From Paralichthys olivaceus (taxonomy: Eukaryota > Chordata > Actinopteri > Pleuronectiformes > Paralichthyidae): DNA of 64,000 nt. How positions within the stretch are numbered: the stretch's first letter is position 1; each line of letters starts with the position of its first letter. The stretch spans positions 7,638,501 to 7,702,500 of the forward strand of contig NC_091113.1 in assembly GCF_024713975.1 (NCBI RefSeq), read 5' to 3'. The notes below the pieces were generated by a model. The model did not search any database and was not told the origin of the DNA. It worked only from the letters and a program-made list of their open reading frames with translations. Of this stretch, positions 53,096 to 63,745 are shown in pieces. Position numbers and translations under genes: made by a program.

Positions 53096-54140
53096 CTTCC
53101 TCCGAGTAAGTTCCAAGTCCTGGACAGATGTTTGGACCCCTTAAATAAAATTTTGAGTACTACTTCTGATCAGTGAGATAAAATCTGACGATTTTTTGAA
53201 GCAAAAAAATGGTGATTCATGTATTTTCTCCATTAAAATTACAAAGACATCTTTGTGTGCTGGCAATTACATTGGTTTCACAAATCAAATAAAGTCAAAT
53301 ACATTGATTTCACAAATCAAATACAGATTTCACAATTATAACCTTGGTCTTAAACAATCGGTTTCACCAGCTGTAATGAGAGTAGGTCGCTCAATATTGT
53401 CACTGACGTTTCCTTAATGAGTTCCTTAAAGAGTTTAACTTCAGTTTCACAAACCTGGATTCACATTTTCCATCTCTTTACCTGACTTAACTGCAACAGG
53501 GTTCCACCCTTACTGACACAATCCCTCCGACTATTTCCTGGAATTGTGGCTAATGCTAATTGGCCAAAAGCAACCAACCCGAGCCACCATAAAAATATTA
53601 TTAATACTACGATCTGGTGTCAGTAAATTGTTAGGAATCGATGCAGTTACCGCTGATATTGTCAACATTCAAATGTCGACGACAATCTTTTAATTTTAAG
53701 AAGCATAACCTGATCGTTGCGGCTCCAAACACACGTATTAACGTTAGCGTCATTTGACGTTAAACACAATATGACTGCGGCCATTATCCAAGACTTAAGT
53801 AGTTTTCGAGGAACTGTTAATAGCTAAAACACACCACTGCATAGAAACAGTGATAATGTAGCTAGCTGGCTAACAGGTTAGCGTAGCATCCTCCCCAGTG
53901 GTTTAAGTCCAGTGTATAACCGGAGCCGATTTTGCTGCGAGCTAGCAAGCTAGTCACCAGCCGCCACCCATTCCAGCAGAAACGCAGAGTATCCGTCAGA
54001 TTTAAACCCAGAGAAACACGAATCAACAAATATAAGTGTTAGAGTGACTCACGTCAACTGTCTAGCACAGCCGGACTGTCCACAACAAACTGGGAGGCTA
54101 CTCAGGAGCTAACAGCTTAGCCACAGGCGAAGTCCGAGCA
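53096..54140 (-). promoter_or_regulatory. sec31b: sec31b 5' UTR, first intron and promoter region
   Basis: The start-codon exon has an acceptor ending near 53121 (CTGTCCAG on the minus strand). An upstream non-coding exon would end at the GTGAGT donor at 54047-54052 and begin near 54060-54150. That area has CpG dinucleotides and no TATA box that I saw. The promoter lies only about 250 bp from the ndufb8 polyadenylation signal, so the two co-directional genes are packed closely. Confidence 0.5.
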
Positions 54141-54356
54141 AAGTGCTTAGCCGTGTTGTCACTGCGCTACGGTGGCCGACACGGATCACGTTTCATACGC
54201 GCATGGCCTGGGTTAACCCCACTGTCTCCGCTCCACAAATACATAACCTGGATTTATCTCATCTTTCAGTCACTGAGAATATATCTGCTAAGGTTTTTTT
54301 ATTATTTACACACGTGGGAGAAACAGACACGACCACTTTAACTGTTATCATAGGTT

Positions 54357-54362
54357 TTTATT
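54357..54362 (-). terminator. ndufb8: ndufb8 polyadenylation signal
   Basis: AATAAA on the minus strand, about 50 nt past the ndufb8 stop codon. The 3' UTR would be very short. Confidence 0.7.
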
Positions 54363-54412
54363 CTTCACAGAAATACATTTTAGATATATACACAAGTAGA
54401 AGCTTTGAATCT

Positions 54413-56646
54413 TTAGATCTCGTAGTTTTTCACTTCCTCTGGCTGTTTTTCAGGATTTCCTCCTTTCTCCAAGTGCAGGTTGTCGTAGGGAAACTGTTTC
54501 GCTGCCTGGAACACAAACAAACACTTTCATGGGAATGTGCTTTCAATCAAGTGCATTTTCTCTACGGGACGTCAGACTACTTTGTAAATGGAAAAGCGAT
54601 ATATATTTTCACAGAACAGCTGATCAACACAGATTTACTGAAAACAATCAAAAGAAAAACAGTAAATACAATGACCATGGGTTAATAATCACAGTAAGCA
54701 TAGCAATTGGAAATATGCACAAAAAACTGTACATTTTATATATATTGTCTGTTTTCTTGTAAAGCTGAGTTAAACTGTATATAATCTATTCTGTGAGTAG
54801 TCACATAAATGTTTAAAATCACACCATTACTCAAAAATGAAAATTTAAAGGAAGACAAGCATTTTTAAAGATATTAGAAGTTATTTGTTGTAGTGCAGTG
54901 TTGCAAGCACAAGACAATCATCTCCTCCAGTCATTAAAAACACTCTTGAAAAAGTACTTTTGAAAAAGTACTTGTGATATGAACATGTAATTCTAGGCCT
55001 TGATCTGTACTTACAACAGGTTGGTACGCTGGGAATTTCTCCCCAAGGTAGAACATAAACAGCATGAATCCGAGGAACCCAAGCAGCTGTTTGCACATGG
55101 AAGACCAGGGCACAGGGGTGGGAGATGTGTCCACACGGTTCCTGATGTACATGTCAAAATCCCAGTGCATCTATAAATAGACAGAAACCAGTAGCTGATT
55201 AAATTTTGTTGGACAAAATATTACTGTAATAACTATTTATTTCATAATTTGAGTGAAATGTTAAATGCACAGCGGCGCTGCCTTGAGTGATGAAAGAAGT
55301 GCCTCTGTACCAGTATATTACTTCACTGAGGACTGATAACATGCACTTTGACATTATGCTTGTTTTTATGGCTTCCATATAGTTAGGACACAAAAATACA
55401 TGTACCTTGCATGTACATTATCCATTGTGATGTATGAACTCTGACTTTTCATTGCTCAAGTATTAGACTGCATATCATGTTGCAACTAATGTGCATTTGA
55501 TATCGGAAAGCCATAAGTAAAGATACAAAATAAAAAACTACAGCCTGGCCATACTGGATTTTTTTTAAATGTTAAAACATTTAATTGGCCAATATTCATT
55601 TTAATGATGTATTATTAATGACTTCTCAAGAGTGCTGATTTATCTATTTAGCTTTTATTGGATCCAAGATATGTATGTTATCTAATGATTCTGTGTTTGC
55701 CCATCTACACACTAAGTGATTAGAGAGGGATGGGCAGTGTGCATGTGGAGGGAAGTACACTAGTATTTGTATTGAATTAATTTTGCAATACTGAATGTAT
55801 GCTTTTACTTAGAAAAAGGTGTGGTGTGATTTAAATTAGTAAGTTTTACTGAGCTTGTGTGATTTCATTAATTTTCAGGGTTCGTCCCCTGATAAATTAA
55901 TGTAGTCAACTGAACCAAATATTTCCAGGAGCAGTAAATAAAATCAGTAACTCACCGGCTCTCCCCAGTTCCTCCTCAGGTCAGGATGGTCCCATTGGTA
56001 CCAGGGGTCCCTCTCATGCTGAGATCTATCATCTAGCTTTGGATAGTCACCGAAGCTACAAAAACACAATGATGGCATGATTATCTATGTCAGTGTTCAT
56101 TGTAAACAAAACAAAGAACGAGCTGCACGCATTCTTTCAGCACCCACAGAGAAATCAGGCAGAGTTTTTCAAAATAAAGCTCACCCCTCTCCCTTGTCAG
56201 GGTACGGTTGGTAGTCCTCAGCCCTCATGTTGTACTTCTTTGCAGCAGCTGCTCTCTCCTCTGGGGTCTGCGGGTGCGGACCAGGCAGACTATCCTTCGA
56301 CACACCAGAGGCTGAAACATCAGCAAAGAACAACACAAGTTAAAGTTATAAAGCTCTAAGACGAATAAATATACACAAACGACAAAGCTAATCTCGCCGC
56401 CTTCACTCTCATTCAGATTAGCCGCTCAGCTAGCATAAACTAACGTTAGCATGTCAAGGTTACGTCCATTCAGGGGCTTGAGTTTTACATTTTCACGCAC
56501 GTATCCACAGAAAAGTTCATCACGCTGCAAGATGGAGAGATAACACACGACTCACCCGCTCTGCTTCCCGACACAAGGGCCGGGAGGCCGGACCGGTTCC
56601 CTCTGCAGAGAGCCTGGGCCCAGCGTCGGAAACCAACCGCAGCCAT
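54413..56646 (-). CDS. ndufb8: NADH dehydrogenase 1 beta subcomplex subunit 8 (NDUFB8), complete, 5 exons
   Basis: An accessory subunit of mitochondrial complex I, anchored in the membrane arm. Exons: 56556-56646, 56185-56311, 55956-56055, 55015-55170, 54413-54505; phases 1, 2, 0, 0; 188 residues (human 186). The first 30 residues are rich in R, A and W without acidic residues, as expected of a mitochondrial targeting sequence. Conserved blocks: [51 protein letters not shown], then a single membrane span at about 135-151 ([15 protein letters not shown]) and the C-terminal [10 protein letters not shown]. The gene follows sec31b in the same orientation as in human. Confidence 0.96.
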
Positions 56647-57145
56647 GTTTACTGTCTGACTGAATGAGCGGTGCGCATGCGCAAGGATGGAAGTACAGGT
56701 CGACATAAGGACCAATTTAATGCGGAAAATTCGCGTATATATTTAATGCAGACAATACATAAATAAACATTTACTGTGAAAAAAAATGTATCCATAGTAT
56801 TTACACATAACATTTTAATAAATATATATATATCAAAGTTAAAGCAAATAAGTAGATACAACTTTTTATCCACTGCATTTCAGATTTAAATATTGTACTT
56901 TTCTTCATTTTTCTGACATCTTAATTTGTTGATTACTTTACATTATTAGATTCAATACATACACACACAATCTTTCGAAATCCTGCACAATTTTAAATAT
57001 TAGAAGGGGACTGGAGAAGATTTGCATGTAGTCCGACGTGGCTTTTGAATTGGGACCAGATCTTGAGAGAGTTTTAACTATCATATTTCTCGAGTATGTT
57101 GATGACAACAAAAGCAACTGTTCATAAAGATTTGTTTTTTAATGC
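56647..57145. other. Spacer upstream of ndufb8 and downstream of the peroxidase
   Basis: About 500 bp, AT-rich apart from the short GC-richer stretch touching the ndufb8 start (56640-56700), which should contain its promoter. I see no gene, RNA or repeat of note. Confidence 0.5.
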
Positions 57146-57151
57146 TTTATT
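57146..57151 (-). terminator. Polyadenylation signal of the glutathione peroxidase gene
   Basis: AATAAA on the minus strand, about 205 nt past the stop codon. It bounds the 3' UTR in which a SECIS element must lie if the UGA at codon 38 is read as selenocysteine. Confidence 0.65.
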
Positions 57152-57278
57152 TAATTCTCGTATCAGAGCCCATCACATTAGAGAAAAGTGTGACAGTGAC
57201 ATGAAAACTCCTCCAGTGGCTGAAGGGAACTGTTCTCAGAGTGAATGCACTGAAGCTCTGAGTCCTGCTCCTCTTCCC

Positions 57279-57326
57279 ATCAGATCCAGCTCAGGTGCAT
57301 GTGTGCATTTACTGGGGGATCCTCAC
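57279..57326 (-). promoter_or_regulatory. Candidate SECIS element core
   Basis: On the minus strand a GTGA (57323-57326) is followed 12 nt later by AAA, then a loop, then CTGG-ATC and TGAT (57279-57282). CCAG pairs with CTGG and GAT with ATC across the loop. The order (N)TGA ... AA ... TGA and the 12-nt spacing fit a eukaryotic SECIS, but the usual AUGA is GUGA and the lower helix is weak. It is the only reasonable candidate I found between the stop codon and the polyadenylation signal. Confidence 0.35.
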
Positions 57327-57354
57327 TCTGCCACTGGTGTTCAACTGTAGAAAC

Positions 57355-58884
57355 TCAACAGAGAAGTTCTGCTATGTCCTTTTCCACCTTATCGATGGGG
57401 CAGTGAAGTTCATATCTGCAGTAAAAGGGAAAATATTAGATGTTATGCATGAGACCTCATGGAGCTCCCGAGCCCATGTTACTTTACCTTCTGAAGGGAT
57501 GGCCATCAGCAGTTATGAGAAACTTCTCAAAATTCCACCGGATGTCATTGACTTTGATTGGGGACCAGTAGAATTTCTTTATATCTCCAATAACAGGGTT
57601 CACAAACGGCAACAATTCCTGTGGTGAAAAAGAAATGACCACAGTGACAGCTGCACTTCTGACAGAAAAAAATATACCACATGACCAGAAATGTGATCCT
57701 GTGTAAAACACACTACCTTCAGATAGGTGAAGAGAGGCTCTTCATTTAATCCATTCACCTCAACTTTGCCAAAGACAGGAAACTTTGGCACAAAGTCTCC
57801 TCCAGGTCTCACATACTTCAGAATATTGAGGGTTTCATGATTGACCTCTGAAAAAAAAGTGTTATTACTGATTTCATTTTAAACAGATAAACCATAATGA
57901 CCTGTTTTAAAATGTAGGTGTGAGCCATAGACTAAATATAAAGATGGATTACATCATGGCTTCCCAAAAGTGAAGCCAAAGTGTCATGATTAACACATTT
58001 TAGATAGATAGATAGTTCTTGTGCTGATGTTTGTCCAAGTGTTGGTTTTAACTAGCCAAATGTCATGATTGACAGCTGAGACTGATTTGTGATTGGCCGA
58101 GTGAGTGCATCTGCTGGATGTCTATGGTGTGAGCATGCAAACAAGCTGTACGTAGGTCAGAGATGGTGAAGCATTCAGACCCTTTAATTATATAAAAAAT
58201 ACCAATACATTAACGTAAAAACAGTAAGAAACTAAACAAAACTGTGTACTGTGTAAAATACAAAATGTAAAAGTACTTGTTATGCAGAGAACTGGCCCCA
58301 TCGTATAATTGGCATTTTACTGTAGTTGGCTGTAACTTATACTGAAGTTCAGCTCAGTGATTATCCTGCTTAACATTGTATAGAATAGCAAAAAATCGTT
58401 AAATGAAGCAAAAATTAATATAACCTGAGTACATGCACATTCCACAAAGGATGAAAGGAGGCTCCACAGTACAGTATTTCTCTCGGTGCAGTAAATACAG
58501 TTATTGTACTATCAGATTTACAATCTGTCATATTTCAGAAGCTTCACTGAACCCACCAGGTGACTGAAGACCAAACTGGTTGCAGGAGAATCCTAAGACA
58601 GTAAAGCTGAGGTCACCAAACATTTCCATCAGTGCATTCAGTCGGTGGTACTGAGGGAACAGGACACAAAAGCAAACGGCTGTAATAAAAGTGACACAGC
58701 TCGTGTTGTTATGATCTGACCGTAATCAATCAGGGCTCTCGCAGGATATTACCTCCTCTATTGTTGACCCTCAGAAGGTGGCAACGTTGACGATGAGAAG
58801 CACCTTACCCATGTACTTACAGAGCGGAACCGGCTGTCCGTCCAGGGTCTCAGCAGAGAAATCATACACTGATTTATTCGCCAT
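57355..58884 (-). CDS. Selenocysteine glutathione peroxidase (gpx9-like), complete, 5 exons, UGA at codon 38
   Basis: It would reduce hydrogen and lipid peroxides with glutathione. Exons: 58753-58884, 58557-58650, 57717-57847, 57488-57618, 57355-57415; phases 0, 1, 0, 2; 182 residues. The in-frame TGA at 58771-58773 sits exactly at the catalytic place: NVATF-U-GST, equivalent to the family's NVASLUGTT. The other tetrad members are present: Gln69 in CNQFG, and Trp147 and Asn148 in RWNFEKFL. The usual FPCNQFG reads FSCNQFG. There is no signal peptide, so it is likely cytosolic, unlike GPX3. The subunit-contact loop missing from GPX4 is present, suggesting a tetramer. It resembles both GPX3 (DIRWNFEKFL) and GPX1/2, which fits the fish gene called gpx9, but I cannot confirm the name. 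Confidence 0.9.
57918..58134 (+). mobile_element. 'CATAGAC' MITE with perfect 8-bp target duplication
   Basis: Element 57926-58126 (201 bp) has perfect 7-bp inverted ends CATAGAC and GTCTATG. It is flanked by GTGTGAGC on both sides (57918-57925 and 58127-58134), a perfect 8-bp duplication. Inside are AAAGATGGATTACATCATGG, AAGTGAAGCCAAAGTG and GATTGACAGCTGAGACTGA, shared with the 7580 copy. The perfect duplication suggests the youngest copy in the window. It lies in the second last-but-two intron of the peroxidase gene (between exons 2 and 3). Confidence 0.75.
58165..58340 (+). repeat. AT-rich dispersed fish repeat
   Basis: It begins GAAGCATTCAGACCCTTTAAT, with AATACCAATACATTAACGT, TAAAAGTACTTGTTATGCAGAG and a CTGGCCC block. 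I recognise this order from a repeat common in fish. It lies in the intron between exons 2 and 3 of the peroxidase gene, directly next to the 8-bp-TSD element. Confidence 0.5.
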
Positions 58885-59842
58885 GTTTGTGCTCCAGCCT
58901 GTACAGGGGACTGTTAGTCAGTCAGGAGTGAGTATTCACTCTGCTTTCCTGTTGGCTCATCTCATTCACGCAAACATAACTCATGGGTCAGCAGTTGTTC
59001 CTCATGACTGACTTCATTGTTTCTCTGGACAGAGGTGAGCTGGCAGGGTGGTCAATTGTATACACATGTATCAGGAAGAGGAGCTGATGGCAGCTGGGAG
59101 TTTGAAACTCAAAACAAACATGTGGGGACATATAGAAGTTTCTACTCATTTTAGCTGCATTGTTTCCTCTTTAAGACTGACAGTTTGTGGATATATGAAA
59201 TTAAATTCTGACAAAAAATGTATTTATATGTTTGATATATTGCTGCGTCACTTGTTCCTTATAAACGCCTTCACCTTTGATGACATATTAGACTCAAATC
59301 ACTTTAAATATAAATGATATGACGTTTAATTAATACTTTTGCTGTATATATTTAGTGTCCTCAATTCTTGACTTTTTCCCCCATAAATACCAGAATTTGT
59401 TTTTGCATTGTCCATGGTATATTATGTTTTTTGCAGTAGTGCATTATGGGCACATGGTATTTATTGTTATTATTATTCAGGGCAGACCATGATACATTTG
59501 GAGATATATTATTTGAACTGTATAAAATGATTGTGTTTGTATCCCTCTCATGATTCAGTTTGATGCACAACACTGTTGGATTTTAATGGTGCTTGTTGTT
59601 TCTTTAGAACGATCTCTTTCATTATGATTATAATTATTAACGTTAATGATAAATAATAATTAACATACAACATTGTGGTCTTGTGAATCTGCCGTTCGTT
59701 CTTCCGACGGTCCTTGAAGGCAGCCCCGGGTTTGGGCAACACCTCAGCCGGTAGAAAGATGCTAAAGCTAAACGCGTTGTTTTTGTGTCTGTGTGAAGAA
59801 CAACACATGCTGGAAAACTGTGTCTAACAAACCGGACTCAGA
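58885..59842. promoter_or_regulatory. Divergent upstream region of the peroxidase and fbxl15
   Basis: The start codons face away across 958 bp. The part next to fbxl15 (59690-59790) is GC-richer; the middle (59150-59690) is AT-rich with ATT-type repeats. No TATA or CCAAT box can be assigned with confidence. The peroxidase side has no clear CpG island. Confidence 0.4.
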
Positions 59843-61951
59843 ATGAGCGAAGAAGACAAGATACGGACGTGAGTGGCTTTAAAATGCAGCTTTTTCATTT
59901 AAAATCCAGCCCCGGGTCGGTGGCCCCGGCAGGTTAGCTTCTCCGCTAGTAGCGATAGCAACAACGGCCGAGCCACTGAGCCCGTTAGTCTGTACCATGT
60001 AAACATGGAAGCTGACTCGTCTTAGGTTGTTTAAACCGTGACACCTCAGGTGGAAAGAGTCCAGTCTGCTCGTGTAACACCGCTGCTGCTCTCCTGCCCT
60101 TTAATCCCACAGGTTAGCATGTGGCCGTGTTGTTGTTGTTGTTGTGACAGCTGTTAACACTGAGGTGTGTGTGTGTCTCCTCTGCAGATGTCAGATCCTG
60201 GATCTGCCCTGGGAAGACGTCCTGGTCCCTCACATTTTGTGCTACTTGCCCCTGCAACACGTGGTGAGTCTGCAGAGGGTGAGCAAGCAGTTCCACAGCC
60301 TCGTCCAGGTCTATCTGGCCGACTGCAGGACATTCGATCTGTCCCCGGTGAGTGTGTGGACTTTGTTTTCCTCTGAGTTCAATGCGGAGTGAAGCTGAAT
60401 ATCACAGATTTCACTGTCATGCCTGTCAGAGATCTTACAGACACAATAAAGCCTCCTATAACCTCTGATTTTACTTGAACTTAAATGCATTTCCTAGTTG
60501 CATGAGATTGTTTATGATCTATTGAACCTGGACCTAGATATGTGGCAGAAGATTGATAGATAAATCAGTTACAAACTGATTTAAGTTTTCACTAAAATTA
60601 GCTCTTCGCAACTGTTCTTCTCAATAATATTGATAATAACTAGAATGGCAGTAGTCAGTAGAGTCCATATGTCTGCCAAGGCCCCTTATGAAACCACATT
60701 TAAGTTCTCTAGATTGACTAACCTTAACCCTCACTAGATTTTTATTTGGATTTATAAATATCAGTCCATTAAACATCAGGATTATCAAGCTCCATCAATG
60801 AAAATGACAAATCAATGAAAATGTGGAAAAATGTCCAAACTCCTAAAGTTAAAGTAAAAATCCTTCCACCATGTTTCATGGTAAAATGTTTATTTTATCC
60901 TAATCCTGCAAACTAACAGACAATCAAATAAACTCATATGAAAACAACCTCCTTGGCAGACGTGATAAAAGCCTCCTTCACACACGTGTCTCCCACGTAC
61001 ACATGACTTTGTAAATGATTTATCGTACTTTCTAATACTTGATAACCTTTTATTGCGGGATCTGGATTAAGTGTGTTTTAAGGCCTGCAGATACTGAGAG
61101 GCATGTTGTTTGCAGTACTTGACTAAGTCTGCGTTCTGCTCTGTGACAGATTGGACAATGCATTCCCAAGGAAGCGTTTTGTTCCATGTTAAAGGACAGC
61201 AAAGTTCTCCAGAAGCTGTCACTTCAGAATTGCTCCGACTGGGTGACGGACCAGGAGCTGCTGCCGATCATCGGCCAGAACCAGCATCTGCAGAAAGTGG
61301 ACATGAGCGGGTGCCTTTGGCTCACCCGCCACTCCCTGGTGGCTGTGTCACTGAGCTGCATGCACCTCCAGCACCTCGGCCTGGCGCACTGCGAGTGGGT
61401 GGATAGCCTGTCCCTGCGCAGCCTGGCTGACCACTGCGGGGGGCTGCAGTCTATCGACATCACCGCCTGCCGCCAGCTCAAGGACGATGCCATCTGCTAC
61501 CTGGCCAAGAAGTGCTTGAAGTTGAGGTCTCTATCTTTGGCAGTCAATGCCAACGTCACTGACGAGTCTGTGGAGGAGGTGGCCAAGAACTGCAGGGGTC
61601 TGGAGCAGCTGGACCTGACGGGTTGCCTGAGGGTCAGAAACCAGTCCATCAGGTATATCTTATTCTCAAGGAGAATCCAACTAACTTTGTGTCGACACTT
61701 TGACACGTATCGTCTCATTTGTGTGACCATCCATAATGTCTTATGCATGCTGTGCTCACAGAACCGTTGCAGAGTATTGCCCAAAGCTACAGTCCCTGAA
61801 GGTGAATCACTGCCACAATGTGACAGAGGCGAGCCTCGATCCTCTACGGAAGCGCAACGTTGTGATAGATGTGGAGCCACCGTTGCAGAGGGCTCTGGTG
61901 CTTCTTCAGGACGTGCTGGGGTTCGCTCCTTTTATCAATCTCCAGATATAA
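59843..61951 (+). CDS. fbxl15: F-box and leucine-rich repeat protein 15 (FBXL15), complete, 4 exons
   Basis: A substrate adaptor of an SCF ubiquitin ligase; in vertebrates it targets SMURF1 and so supports BMP signalling. Exons: 59843-59868, 60188-60347, 61150-61652, 61762-61951; phases 2, 0, 2; 292 residues (human about 296-300). The F-box is at about 13-55 ([33 protein letters not shown]). Leucine-rich repeats follow from about 75 to 270 with typical lines: [76 protein letters not shown]. The ending [21 protein letters not shown] matches the family. The first exon is very short (26 coding nt) and is joined by phase to the F-box exon. A further intron may lie in the 3' UTR (61981-62148). Confidence 0.95.
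60671..60961. mobile_element. Foldback/MITE-like repeat in fbxl15 intron 2
   Basis: The ends are a perfect 11-bp inverted repeat, GTCTGCCAAGG (60671-60681) and CCTTGGCAGAC (60951-60961), 291 bp in all. The inner right part has TCCTGCAAACTAACAGACAA and AAACAACCTCCTTGGCAG, which I recognise from a repeat frequent in fish. A related fragment with TCTCCGCCAAGGCCC and GATCCAGATCCTTC is at about 62905-63045. A target duplication was not evident. Confidence 0.5.
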
Positions 61952-63745
61952 CCAAAGGGTCATGAATCTGCCCGACGCAGGTAGGTGATATCAGCACCTA
62001 GCTCATGAGATGTTAATGTCTAAACTCAAGTTTCAAATATTCAAACAAGGCCAGAACTTAAAATCAGTGTATTCATTTTTAGTACATTTCATCAGTAAAT
62101 AATGTTGAAAACATTCGATCGATGGTAATCAACATTTCTTTGCTACAGGTGTCTACATGTCAGCAGTCACACGCTCATGAGCTGCTGTCAGACAATCCGA
62201 TAAAATCCTGAATGTGTTGCACTCAAGTTTGAATGTGATGTAAGATACATATTCAAGATGGAACTGAAAATGTTTAAATAACTGAAAAAAGCCATGTACC
62301 TTTTTAAGAATTGCTGCCTCATGTCCAAAATATGTCACTGCACTTTTTTGGGGTGTTGTAAGAATCTGGGTTTTTAGAAAAAGCAATTCTAACCAAAGTA
62401 CTGTGAGTGTGTTGTGTTGTTTGTACCTTGTGTCGTAAACCTTATGTTTCATTTAGAAACATTTTAAACATGTTTGAGTTGAATTAAACATCTCATTTTG
62501 CATGTTAAGTGTCAATTTAAAGGAACAGTTCACCCAATTTTCCCCCGCCAAACCTTTTCCCACTTACCACCAGCTCTGTCTAGCCTTTGGTTTTGTTCAT
62601 CCAGGTTTTTATAATATCCTTGTCTGAGACTTCTGCCTCTATCACAACACAATGAAGGTGTTTGGTTTGTTGTGCAGATCTTGTGTCTTCCAGAAAGAAT
62701 GTCCTGCCTCCTCAGGATCATCAACAGACCTCATTGTTTACAGTGCTTAAATGTTTCCTGATGAAAACTGTTTTAAGCAACAGTTACAACATTCAAGTCT
62801 TAATGGCTAAATGATGCTGGGGTAACTGGGAATGTGCTTTTTTGTTTTGTGTGATGCAACCCCTTAATCTACATTAGAAGCTGGAATGGCACTCTGTTGA
62901 TCGAGCATCTCCGCCAAGGCCCAACAGTCCCCACAATTAAATTCACTAGATCCAGATCCTTCTTTGGGTCTGCACCAAATTGCATACAGATATAATTATC
63001 ATTCCCATTAACATGATCTATGAAATTCCTTACGTCCTACTCCTCCTAAAAATGTCATAGAAGTCAGTAAAGTTTTCTCCTACGAACAAACAGGACAAAC
63101 AGATGAAAACATCCTTGACGGTGCATAGTACATGTTTGAAATAAGTATAGGAATTTATTATGACTGTTTTCCTTTAAGCCTTTGAAATGACTTTTGTACA
63201 AAGCAACTGTGTTGAAATGTTTCCCTGTAACAAAATGTATGATTTATACAAAAAAATATTAAATTATAAAATACAGCACCATCAGTTCTCCTCCATCGAC
63301 TGTTTGGATAAAGCAAGAGGTATTCGTAGATTATATTAGCAGCGTTGAATAGTTGAGTAAAGCAAAATCCTGCTCTGCCAGCATGAAGGACTGTCTGTGT
63401 GTGTGTCTCTGTGCAAAACTGCAGTGATCAAGAAAACAAGATTCAAACTGTGGATCAGAACTTGAGTGCACTGTGGGTCCATGACTCAAAGAGGCACAAG
63501 GTGGCAGCAGTGAGTCGGGATGCTTATTATATTCATGTTGCATGATTACATCTAAACTAACAGTGCATGCGGGTCTATTGTTTAAATATATCATCAGGAG
63601 GAACCTATATGAAAAGGCCAAGAATCTCTATTTTCTAAGTTTTAGATGATAAAAAGTTTAGTTTGATGACTGAGGGGCTTTGTGAACAGAAGCATCATCT
63701 ACCTGATGCAGTGAACGCACAGTAAGAATCCCCCTGCTGCAGCAG
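61952..63745. other. fbxl15 3' UTR and converging 3' UTR of the next gene
   Basis: A donor-like CAG|GTAGGT at 61981 and an acceptor-like TTTGCTACAG ending at 62148 could define a 168-nt 3' UTR intron of fbxl15, 30 nt after the stop. Repeat pieces occur at 62516-62540 (AAAGGAACAGTTCACCC) and 62905-63045. A minus-strand AATAAA (63153-63158) could end the 3' UTR of the unidentified minus-strand gene. No coding frame of its own is supportable here. Confidence 0.45.

Noticed and set aside
58771-58773. TGA in the peroxidase first exon taken as a sign of a pseudogene
   Set aside because: It lies exactly at the catalytic selenocysteine codon and every later exon is intact, so recoding is the better reading.
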